Source of the DNA: Algoriphagus sp.
GTDB lineage: Bacteria; Bacteroidota; Bacteroidia; Cytophagales; Cyclobacteriaceae
Direction: 5' to 3'
NCBI RefSeq assembly: GCF_024305035.1
Contig: NZ_JAMWZB010000016.1
Coordinates: 51,747-115,746, forward strand
Length of the DNA: 64,000 nt
Shown here: one piece after another, positions 8,614 to 20,600 of the stretch
How positions within the stretch are numbered: position 1 is the stretch's first letter
How the letters are laid out: each line of letters starts with the position of its first letter
Made by a program: the position numbers and the translations under genes
The notes under the pieces: model-generated
Database searches by the model: none
What the model was told of the DNA's origin: nothing
Seen by the model: only the letters and a program-made list of their open reading frames with translations

Positions 8614-11600
8614 CTATATTTCTAATTGTTTCTTTTTTGAGGCTGAGTTGGAGTTCTTTAGAGTACTAAATTCTTCCTGATAATTACCGAATCCAGCAAG
8701 ATTGGCTTGGATTGCTTTTGCTAAATAGGTCACATTAGGCTCGATCATCATGCTGATATGGTTTCCCGGCGTCACTGCTATTTGTAATGTTGTAGTCATC
8801 ACAGATGACCAACCTAGACACCTTGGTACTTCAGAAGTTTCCGATTCAGTTTCTTCAGCTTTAAAAAGAATAGTTTTCTGTTTCGTGCTTTTTGGCTGAA
8901 AACTCATCCGACTATTTATCCCGATGACTTGTGCCCATCTTTTGATTTCTTCTTGGGAAAAATTGGCAGGGACTAATCCTTTGGAAATTGCCCATTGATT
9001 AACTTTTTCAGTTCGATCTGACTGAGCTACCAAGTCAAGAATTTTTTTTAGCTCTGAAAGGTTAATCTCTGGATCATAATAGTCTGCAAGTCTTTGGAGA
9101 AGCAAAAGGAGATCGTTGATCTCTTGGTCATTGGAGTGAATAGAGAATCCTTCTCTTTGCTCAAAAATGGTGGGAGAATAGGAGTCAAATAATCCAAGGA
9201 ATACCACTTTCTCGCCTTGCTTCCTCAATTGATTGGACATTTCCATGACCACCCAGCCCCCCATTGAATGTCCTCCCAGAAGGTAGGGGCCTGATGGCTG
9301 GATTTTTTTCATCAACTGAATATTGAATTCCGCCATTGCTTCAATCGAGGTTAGGGGTTCCTCTCCGGCTAATAGACCTACACTTTGGAAGCCATATACA
9401 GGCTGATCCTCTCCCAGAGCTTTGGCTAATTCGACTAAATAATAGCATTTACCTTCGATCCCTGGAGCGATGAACAATGGGGTTTTAATTCCTTTCGGTT
9501 GCAATGGAATCAAAGAGGATTCCGTTTGACTTTTATCAGTTTTCAAGTCATTTAAAAAATCTGATTGTGCCCTTACAGTAGTTCGTTTAAATACTTCATG
9601 GAGAGGCAATTTCTTTAGGAGGTGCTTTTGAATTTCTGCTATTAAGGAGACAGCTTTTAGGGAGTTGCCACCTAATGCGAAGAAATCATCTTCAATTCCA
9701 ATTTCTTCTATCCTTAGTCCTAATGTCTTAGACCATAGTTCAACTATATCTTTTTCTTGTTTTGTTCTCGGAGCAATAAATTCAGTTCCTGTCAGGATAC
9801 TTTCTCCAGGCTCAGGCAGGGCTTTTCGGTCAATTTTACCGGCAGGACTCAAGGGGAGGTTTTCCATGGCCACATATCGGGCTGGAATCATAAATTCGGG
9901 CAGGGTCTGGCCAAGGAAGCCTCTGAGTTCTTCCACGGTCTTCTCAGTTTCGGAGACATAATAGGCACAGAGGTATTTTTCACCCTGATGATCCTGCCGG
10001 ACGGTCAAGGCCACCTCGAGGATACCCGGATATTCCAGAAGATTATCCTCAATCTCTCCGAGTTCGATCCGGAATCCCCGGATTTTGACTTGTTGATCGA
10101 TTCTACCAAGGAATTCGACTTCTCCGGAAGGCAGCCAACGGGCGAGATCGCCGGATCGGTAGATGCGTCGGGCCGGATTAAAAGGATCTGTTACAAACTT
10201 TTCAGCAGCCAGCTCCGGTCTATTGAGGTAGCCTCTTGCCACGCCGGCTCCGCCGATGTAAAGCTCCCCGGCCACTCCGATTGGAAGTTGGTTTCCTTCC
10301 GGATCCAGAATATGGCATTGGTAGTTTGGCAGAGGGTTTCCGATGGTGATTCGTTCTGCTTTAGGATCAACCTTGCTCAGGGTCGCACAGACGGTAATCT
10401 CAGTGGGACCGTAGGCATTGATGAGTGTTGTAGCAGAAGCCCACTTTTGTGCCGTAGTCAGCGGAAGTGCCTCTCCGGCACTGAATACCCTGTGAAGGCT
10501 TGGCAGCTGTGCAGGCTCCAGATGACTCAGTACCACCGGGGTGAGTACGGCTAGCGAGACTTGATGAGTGTTGATGATCCGGGTCAGCGAAGGCCCAGGA
10601 AGGAGTTCTTCTTTGGAGGCCATCACCAGTCCTGCCCCTGATGCGAGTGCGAGAAGGAGCTCAAAAACCGAAGCATCAAAGCTGGAGGAAGCAAACTGGA
10701 GGACTCGGTCAGAAGGGTTTACCCAGATGGAATGCTGCTGTGCGAAGGCCAGATTGACCGCGTTTCGATGCTCCAGCATCACCCCTTTGGGTTTTCCGGT
10801 GGTACCCGAGGTATAAATGACATAAGCCAGATTGTCCGAATGGCAGGCTGGGTCAGGATTGGTCTGCGGATATCCTGCTAAACCCGTTTCCAATTCCTCG
10901 TTGCTGACCAGTTGAACTTGACTAGTTTGGCAGACTAGTTCCAACAGTGGAAGCAGGGAGTTCTGGGTAAGGATAAGTTCCAGACCGGAATCTTCAATCA
11001 TGTAAGCCAGTCTGTCCCCCGGATAGGATGGATCCAGGGGCACATAGGCACCTCCGGACTTCCAAACGGCGAGTATGGAGATGATGAGTTCCGAAGAGCG
11101 TTCCAGGCAGATCCCTACTCTGCGCTCTGCGGCGATGCCGCAGGACCTGAGGTAGTGGGCGAGCCGGTTGGCTTGTTGGTTCAGGACCGAATAGCTCAGC
11201 TGCTGTTGCCCAAAGATCAGGGCAATGTGCTCGGGATATTCCAAGACCATGGCCTCGAAAAGCTCGTGAATAAGTGCGGTTTGTGGCACTTCAAGCACTT
11301 TGCTGTTCCAGCTTTGTATCTGCTCGGCTTCCTGATCGAGCAGGATCGAGCATCTTTCTATCGGTTCTTGAGGAACCTGGACCGCCTGATCGAGAACGTT
11401 CAAAAAGCGCTCCGCGAGCAGTCGCATACTTTCTCCGCTAAACAGTGCCTCAGCATAGACCAGATCGAAGTTTATTTCCTCTTCCCGTTCAACACCACTT
11501 AGACTCAGATCAAATTTGGCCTGGGAGACTGACTCAGTTTCTTTCAACAGGAGCCTGCTGTCTCCCAGATGAAGGGTGTCTTCACTTTCCTTGAGCAGGG

Positions 11601-14600
11601 TGAACATCACCCGCACCGCCTGATCTGTGTGTCCTTTTGACCGGAGGTCGGCCACGAGTTCCTCATAGGGATAGGCGTCATTTTCAAAAGCCGAAAGCAG
11701 AAGCTGCTTGGTACGATCCAAAAATGTGGTGAAGGGCAGAGAGCCTTCTACCTGATTACGGATGGCCAAGGTATTGACAAACATGCCGATCATGTCCTGG
11801 GTCTCGGGAAGGTTTCTGCCCGATGAGGTAGTGCCGATGACTATTTCCTTGGTCTGGGCGTATTTGCTGATGAGTAGGGTGAATGCCGCATAGAGGAAAA
11901 TGAACGGAGTGGTTCCCGATTCTTTGCACTGCTTTTTGATATTCCGGAAAAGTTCTCCTTCGAGTTTGAAGGAATGGGTTGCTCCGTGAGGATTGGGGAT
12001 GGCAGTGCCATGAAAATCCAGCGGAAGCTCCAGAGCAGGGATTCCGTTTTCAAACATGGATTGCCAGAACTCAGCCTGCTCGGCCTGCACCTGCCTTTGG
12101 GCACCTGACTGTTGCCAATAGGCATAATCAAGGAAAGAAAGCGCATCGGCAGACAAAGATTTTCCCTGATAAGCATCACAAAGCGAACGGAAGAACGGCT
12201 CATAGGACATCCCGTCCATGATGAGGTGGTGGGTGTCGATGAGTAAAAACTGCTGACGCTCGGTCTGCCAGAGCTGCATGCGGATCAAGGGTGCATTCCC
12301 CAGATCAAAAGGTTGGGTTCCCCAGCTTTTAAGCGCTCCCTCGATTTCTTCCTCCAACAGCACCTGAACAGGAATATCAACCCTTACCCCTTCCAAAACC
12401 CGCTGCCGCAGGTCTTCCCCATCTATGAGAAAAGAAGTCCGGAAGGCATCGTAGCGGTTGACGACCTGCTGGAAGGCCTGGGTTAGAAGTCCATGATCCA
12501 GCGCCCCGTCAACTTCATAGACCGCGGGCATATTGTACAGGACAGCGTCGAAGCCCTGCTGAAGGGAATGAAGGTATACCCGCTTTTGGGCTGAAGCCAG
12601 GGGATAGGAGTCCAAGAGGGGTGCCTTGGTGATCTTAAAAAAAGTTGATTGCCCTTTGGAGCTGATCAAACTGGCCAGACTGGCAAGTGAAGGATTGGAA
12701 AAAATATCTTTTACCGATACCGAAGTTCCTGTTTCCTGCGAGAGCCTCCCGGCCAGCTGTGCGGACTTCAGGGAGTCTCCGCCCAGTGCAAAAAAATCGT
12801 CCAGGGTACTGATGGATTCCAATGCCAGTCCCAGAAGCTGTGCCCATAGGCGGGCAATGATGTTTTCCTCCGGGGTACTTGGAGCTATAAATTCTGCTCC
12901 CGAAAGGATCGTTTCTCCAGGCTCGGGCAAAGCCTTGCGATCCACTTTTCCGTTTGGGGTGAGGGGAAACTCAGGCAGCTGCATGTATCGCGCGGGAATC
13001 ATGTAGGCAGGAAGGGTACGGGATAGAAAATCACGTAACTCCACAACAGAGCGCTCCACATTGGAGACATAGTAGGCACAGAGCAAGTCTGACCCGTCGG
13101 ATGACTGACGGACGGTCACGGCCACATCCAGGATGCCCGGGTATGCAAGAAGATTGTCCTCGATCTCTCCGAGTTCGATCCGGAATCCTCGGATTTTTAC
13201 CTGCTGATCGATTCTACCAAGGAATTCGACTTCTCCGGAAGGCAGCCAACGGGCGAGGTCACCGGTCCGGTACAAGCGTTGTCCTGGACTGAACGGGTCA
13301 GCCACAAACTTTTCGGCCGTGAGTTCCGGACGGTTGAGGTAGCCTCTTGCGACTCCGACTCCGCCGATGTAAAGCTCACCCCGAAGACCGATCGGAACCT
13401 GGTTTCCATGTGGGTCAAGAATATGCACCCGGGTATTGGGCAGCGGTTTACCTATCGTGACCTGATCCGGGTCAGGACTTACCTCAGAGACCAACACTTC
13501 GATGGTCGCCTCCGTGGGACCGTAGGCATTGAAGAGCTTTTTGTGCCTAGCCCAGAAGGCAGCGGTCTCTTTCTTCAGGGACTCTCCTCCGCTGACCACC
13601 ACTTCCAAATCGGGAAAATCCAAGGGATTTAACACCGCAAGAACCGACGGCGGTGCAGTAAAGTGGGTGACTTTATACTTCCTAATCGTATCGGTCAAGT
13701 GCTGGCCGAGCAGTAGGTTTTCCGGCTTGACCATCACCAGGGAAGCTCCAGCACAAAGGGAAAGAAGAATCTCCCACAACGAGGTGTCAAAACTGATCGA
13801 GGCAAACTGGAGAACCTTGGAGTCAGGGGTGAGTGAAAATCGCTCAGTTTGGGCCAAAATCAAGTTGACCAAACCGCCATGCTCCAAGAGTACTCCTTTC
13901 GGTTTACCCGTCGAACCCGAAGTGTAGATGATGTAGGCAAGATCAGAACCGCTGATGGATAAGTTCGGGTTTTGAGTGAAGGAGCTATGTTCATTCTTTA
14001 CAAAGTCTTCCCAAATCAAAATCTTCCCATTGAAGCTGTCCAAGGCATTTGCTAAAGTATGCTGAGAGGATTTATGGGATAAAAGGAATTGGATAGCAGC
14101 ATCGTCTACCATGAACTGAAGCCTTTCTTGTGGATAATCCGGGTCCAAGGGGATATAAACAGCTCCGACTTTCCAGATGGCAAGAATTCCGACAACCAAT
14201 TCAATAGAGCGAGACATGCAAAGACCGACGTGACTACCCGGAATAACGCCTTGTATTCTCATCCAGTCCCCTAATTCGTTAGATTTCGTATTCAACTCTA
14301 AAAAACTGATTCGCTCATCTTCAAAAAGAAGGGCATCTTTATTTGGATACTCCTCGACCTTCTGTAAAAAAAGTGCCTCAGTTGACTTTGCTTGCTCAGT
14401 CTTTCCATTTTTTTGGTTCCAATTTTCAAGTTGCTCTTCCTCTTCCTGCAAAAGAATCGAATGTTTGCTTACTAATTCATTTGGCCTATTTAGAATTAAA
14501 TGTAGAAGCTGGAGAAATCTTTTAATTAACCGTTCAATGCTAGATTTGCTAAAAAATTCGCTTGCATATTCAATATCAAAAGCAATACATTCTTGAGTTT

Positions 14601-17600
14601 CTCTTCCACTGAAGGTCAAGTCGAACATGGCTTGGGAGGATTCACTTCCTCCGAAAATTTCAAGACTGCAGTCATCAATAGTTTGTTGTAGTTCAACATC
14701 CTTAATCATGGTGAACATCACCTGTACCTCATGATCGGAAAGTCCCATTGAACGGAGACTAACAACCAATTCATCATAAGGATAGGAATCATTTTCAAAA
14801 GCAGTAAGCAAAATTTCTTTGGTCTTTGCTAAAAAGGAGGAGAAGGAGTCATTGCCCTCAATTTGGTTTCGGATAGCCAATGTGTTGACAAACATTCCGA
14901 TCATGTTTTCGGTCTCTGGAAGATTCCTGCCAGATGAGGTGGTAGCGATGACAACATCTTCTGATTGGGCATATTTGCTAATCAAAAGGGTACATGCAGC
15001 GTAGAGAAAAATAAAGGGGGTAGTTCCCGTTTGTTTGCAGTGCAGATAAATACTCTCCAAAAGCTCACCTTCTAATTGGAAAGACATTGTTCCCCCACTG
15101 TGGTTCCTGACCAAGGGAGCACTAAAATCTAAAGGAAGCTCAAGAGGCTGTATTCCATCCGAAAACATTTCATGCCAAAATTTTGCATCATTTAGCTTCA
15201 ATTCTTGAAAAGCGGCAGACTGTTGCCAGAAGGCATAATCAAAAAAATCAAGTGGCATAGTTGTGGGTTCAATTCCTTGATAGGCGTTTGAAAGCGCTTC
15301 AAAAAAAGGCTTATAAGACATTCCGTCGAAGATTATATGGTGGGTATCGATTGCCAACAGCTGCCGACTCGCTGTCTTCCAAAGTTCAACCCTTATCAAA
15401 GGAACCTCGACGAGGTTAAAAGGAGTCTTTCCCCAGTTTTTGACCTGACCCATCAAATCTGATTCTGAGAATCTTTTTTCTGATACAGTCATCGATACCT
15501 TTGGAGCTATGACTTGTGTCAACTCTCCATCACGCATCACAATTGATGTACGTAGTGTAGAAGATTGGTTTACAATAGTTTGTAATGCTTTGCCTAAAAG
15601 CCCAGCTTCTAATTTTCCCTCTTTTACCTGATATACTATTGGCATATTGTACAGGACAGCGTCGGAACCCTGCTGAAGAGAATGAAGGTAAACCCGCTTC
15701 TGGGCTGAAGCCAAGGGGTAGGAGTCCAAGACGGGTGCTTTGCTGATTTTAATAGAAGTTGATGGTGCTTTGGAGCTGATCAAAGCTGCTAATCCACGAA
15801 CGGTCGGATTCGTAAAAACATCCTTTACCGATACCACTGTAAGGGTCTCCTGGGACAGCCTGCCTGCGAGTTGGGCTGACTTTAGCGAATCTCCCCCCAA
15901 GGCAAAAAAACTATCTCCGGTACCGATCGTTTCTTGGTCTATCCCCAGAAGTTTGGAATATAACCCGGCGATCAGCAGTTCGAGTTCTGATTCGGGAGCG
16001 ATAAATTTTGAACCCGTGTTCACCGTCTGACCAGGCTCAGGCAGGGCTTTTCGGTCAATTTTACCGGCAGGACTCAAGGGGAGGTTTTCCATGGCCACAT
16101 ATCGGGCTGGAATCATAAATTCGGGCAGGGTCTGGCCAAGGAAGCCTCTGAGTTCTTCCACGGTCTTCTCAGTTTCGGAGACATAATAGGCACAGAGGTA
16201 TTTTTCACCCTGATGATCCTGCCGGACGGTCAAGGCCACCTCGAGGATACCCGGATATTCCAGAAGATTATCCTCAATCTCTCCGAGTTCGATCCGGAAT
16301 CCCCGGATTTTGACTTGTTGATCGATTCTACCAAGGAATTCGACTTCTCCGGAAGGCAGCCAACGGGCGAGATCGCCGGATCGGTAGATGCGTCGGGCCG
16401 GATTAAAAGGATCTGTTACAAACTTTTCAGCAGCCAGCTCCGGTCTATTGAGGTAGCCTCTTGCCACGCCGGCTCCGCCGATGTAAAGCTCCCCGGCCAC
16501 TCCGATTGGAAGTTGGTTTCCTTCCGGATCCAGAATATGGCATTGGTAGTTTGGCAGAGGGTTTCCGATGGTGATTCGTTCTGCTTTAGGATCAACCTTG
16601 CTCAGGGTCGCACAGACGGTAATCTCAGTGGGACCGTAGGCATTGATGAGTGTTGTAGCAGAAGCCCACTTTTGTGCCGTAGTCAGCGGAAGTGCCTCTC
16701 CGGCACTGAATACCCTGTGAAGGCTTGGCAGCTGTGCAGGCTCCAGATGACTCAGTACCACCGGGGTGAGTACGGCTAGCGAGACTTGATGAGTGTTGAT
16801 GATCCGGGTCAGCGAAGGCCCAGGAAGGAGTTCTTCTTTGGAGGCCATCACCAGTCCTGCCCCTGATGCGAGTGCGAGAAGGAGCTCAAAAACCGAAGCA
16901 TCAAAGCTGGAGGAAGCAAACTGGAGGACTCGGTCAGAAGGGTTTACCCAGATGGAATGCTGCTGTGCGAAGGCCAGATTGACCGCGTTTCGATGCTCCA
17001 GCATCACCCCTTTGGGTTTTCCGGTGGTACCCGAGGTATAAATGACATAAGCCAGATTGTCCGAATGGCAGGCTGGGTCAGGATTGGTCTGCGGATATCC
17101 TGCTAAACCCGTTTCCAATTCCTCGTTGCTGACCAGTTGAACTTGACTAGTTTGGCAGACTAGTTCCAACAGTGGAAGCAGGGAGTTCTGGGTAAGGATA
17201 AGTTCCAGACCGGAATCTTCAATCATGTAAGCCAGTCTGTCCCCCGGATAGGATGGATCCAGGGGCACATAGGCACCTCCGGACTTCCAAACGGCGAGTA
17301 TGGAGATGATGAGTTCCGAAGAGCGTTCCAGGCAGATCCCTACTCTGCGCTCTGCGGCGATGCCGCAGGACCTGAGGTAGTGGGCGAGCCGGTTGGCTTG
17401 TTGGTTCAGGACCGAATAGCTCAGCTGCTGTTGCCCAAAGATCAGGGCAATGTGCTCGGGATATTCCAAGACCATGGCCTCGAAAAGCTCGTGAATAAGT
17501 GCGGTTTGTGGCACTTCAAGCACTTTGCTGTTCCAGCTTTGTATCTGCTCGGCTTCCTGATCGAGCAGGATCGAGCATCTTTCTATCGGTTCTTGAGGAA

Positions 17601-20600
17601 CCTGGACCGCCTGATCGAGAACGTTCAAAAAGCGCTCCGCGAGCAGTCGCATACTTTCTCCGCTAAACAGTGCCTCAGCATAGACCAGATCGAAGTTTAT
17701 TTCCTCTTCCCGTTCAACACCACTTAGACTCAGATCAAATTTGGCCTGGGAGACTGACTCAGTTTCTTTCAACAGGAGCCTGCTGTCTCCCAGATGAAGG
17801 GTGTCTTCACTTTCCTTGAGCAGGGTGAACATCACCCGCACCGCCTGATCTGTGTGTCCTTTTGACCGGAGGTCGGCCACGAGTTCCTCATAGGGATAGG
17901 CGTCATTTTCAAAAGCCGAAAGCAGAAGCTGCTTGGTACGATCCAAAAATGTGGTGAAGGGCAGAGAGCCTTCTACCTGATTACGGATGGCCAAGGTATT
18001 GACAAACATGCCGATCATGTCCTGGGTCTCGGGAAGGTTTCTGCCCGATGAGGTAGTGCCGATGACTATTTCCTTGGTCTGGGCGTATTTGCTGATGAGT
18101 AGGGTGAATGCCGCATAGAGGAAAATGAACGGAGTGGTTCCCGATTCTTTGCACTGCTTTTTGATATTCCGGAAAAGTTCTCCTTCGAGTTTGAAGGAAT
18201 GGGTTGCTCCGTGAGGATTGGGGATGGCAGTGCCATGAAAATCCAGCGGAAGCTCCAGAGCAGGGATTCCGTTTTCAAACATGGATTGCCAGAACTCAGC
18301 CTGCTCGGCCTGCACCTGCCTTTGGGCACCTGACTGTTGCCAATAGGCATAATCAAGGAAAGAAAGCGCATCGGCAGACAAAGATTTTCCCTGATAAGCA
18401 TCACAAAGCGAACGGAAGAACGGCTCATAGGACATCCCGTCCATGATGAGGTGGTGGGTGTCGATGAGTAAAAACTGCTGACGCTCGGTCTGCCAGAGCT
18501 GCATGCGGATCAAGGGTGCATTCCCCAGATCAAAAGGTTGGGTTCCCCAGCTTTTAAGCGCTCCCTCGATTTCTTCCTCCAACAGCACCTGAACAGGAAT
18601 ATCAACCCTTACCCCTTCCAAAACCCGCTGCCGCAGGTCTTCCCCATCTATGAGAAAAGAAGTCCGGAAGGCATCGTAGCGGTTGACGACCTGCTGGAAG
18701 GCCTGGGTTAGAAGTCCATGATCCAGCGCCCCGTCAACTTCATAGACCGCGGGCATATTGTACAGGACAGCGTCGAAGCCCTGCTGAAGGGAATGAAGGT
18801 ATACCCGCTTTTGGGCTGAAGCCAGGGGATAGGAGTCCAAGAGGGGTGCCTTGGTGATCTTAAAAAAAGTTGATTGCCCTTTGGAGCTGATCAAACTGGC
18901 CAGACTGGCAAGTGAAGGATTGGAAAAAATATCTTTTACCGATACCGAAGTTCCTGTTTCCTGCGAGAGCCTCCCGGCCAGCTGTGCGGACTTCAGGGAG
19001 TCTCCGCCCAGTGCAAAAAAATCGTCCAGGGTACTGATGGATTCCAATGCCAGTCCCAGAAGCTGTGCCCATAGGCGGGCAATGATGTTTTCCTCCGGGG
19101 TACTTGGAGCTATAAATTCTGCTCCCGAAAGGATCGTTTCTCCAGGCTCGGGCAAAGCCTTGCGATCCACTTTTCCGTTTGGGGTGAGGGGAAACTCAGG
19201 CAGCTGCATGTATCGCGCGGGAATCATGTAGGCAGGAAGGGTACGGGATAGAAAATCACGTAACTCCACAACAGAGCGCTCCACATTGGAGACATAGTAG
19301 GCACAGAGCAAGTCTGACCCGTCGGATGACTGACGGACGGTCACGGCCACATCCAGGATGCCCGGGTATGCAAGAAGATTGTCCTCGATCTCTCCGAGTT
19401 CGATCCGGAATCCTCGGATTTTTACCTGCTGATCGATTCTACCAAGGAATTCGACTTCTCCGGAAGGCAGCCAACGGGCGAGGTCACCGGTCCGGTACAA
19501 GCGTTGTCCTGGACTGAACGGGTCAGCCACAAACTTTTCGGCCGTGAGTTCCGGACGGTTGAGGTAGCCTCTTGCGACTCCGACTCCGCCGATGTAGAGC
19601 TCACCCCGAAGACCGATCGGAACCTGGTTTCCATGTGGGTCAAGAATATGCACCCGGGTATTGGGCAGCGGTTTACCTATCGTGACCTGATCCGGGTCAG
19701 GACTTACCTCAGAGACCAACACTTCGATGGTCGCCTCCGTGGGACCGTAGGCATTGAAGAGCTTTTTGTGCCTAGCCCAGAAGGCAGCGGTCTCTTTCTT
19801 CAGGGACTCTCCTCCGCTGACCACCACTTCCAAATCGGGAAAATCCAAGGGATTTAACACCGCAAGAACCGACGGCGGTGCAGTAAAGTGGGTGACTTTA
19901 TACTTCCTAATCGTATCGGTCAAGTGCTGGCCGAGCAGTAGGTTTTCCGGCTTGACCATCACCAGGGAAGCTCCAGCACAAAGGGAAAGAAGAATCTCCC
20001 ACAACGAGGTGTCAAAACTGATCGAGGCAAACTGGAGAACCTTGGAGTCAGGGGTGAGTGAAAATCGCTCAGTTTGGGCCAAAATCAAGTTGACCAAACC
20101 GCCATGCTCCAAGAGTACTCCTTTCGGTTTACCCGTCGAACCCGAAGTGTAGATGATGTAGGCAAGATCAGAACCGCTGATGGATAAGTTCGGGTTTTGA
20201 ATCGGTCGCTTCATAAGCTCATCCTGAATATTTTCCCAAAAAACCTGATCTCCGGAATAGTTGCTTAGTTTTTCTTCCACTTGAGCCTTACAAGGAAGAT
20301 GAGTTAGAAGAATATGACTTGAAGCATCCTCTACCATGAATTCCAATCGATCCGAAGGGTATTCGGGATCAAGGGGTAAATAGGCAGCTCCAGCTTTCCC
20401 AATTGCCAAGATGGAAATAATCAGCTCGGAAGATCGCTGCATGAAAACTCCAACAATGCTTTCTTTCTTTATCCCTGATGAAATCAGGTAATGGGCAAGC
20501 TGGTTGGCTTGTTGATTGAGTTGGGAAAAGGTGAGTTCAAGATTCCCAAAACTCAAGGCAGTTTGATGAGGAAACTCGAGAACTTTTGATTCAAAAAAAT

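Noticed and set aside
9665..20152. Many plus- and minus-strand ORFs of 60-265 codons inside the NRPS, several present twice
   Set aside because: They lie opposite or out of frame to a continuous NRPS frame with intact motifs. Being present twice only reflects the 4.17-kb repeat.
9806..20200. The long repeat as an insertion sequence or transposon
   Set aside because: It has no transposase frame, terminal inverted repeats or target duplications, and it keeps the NRPS frame open.
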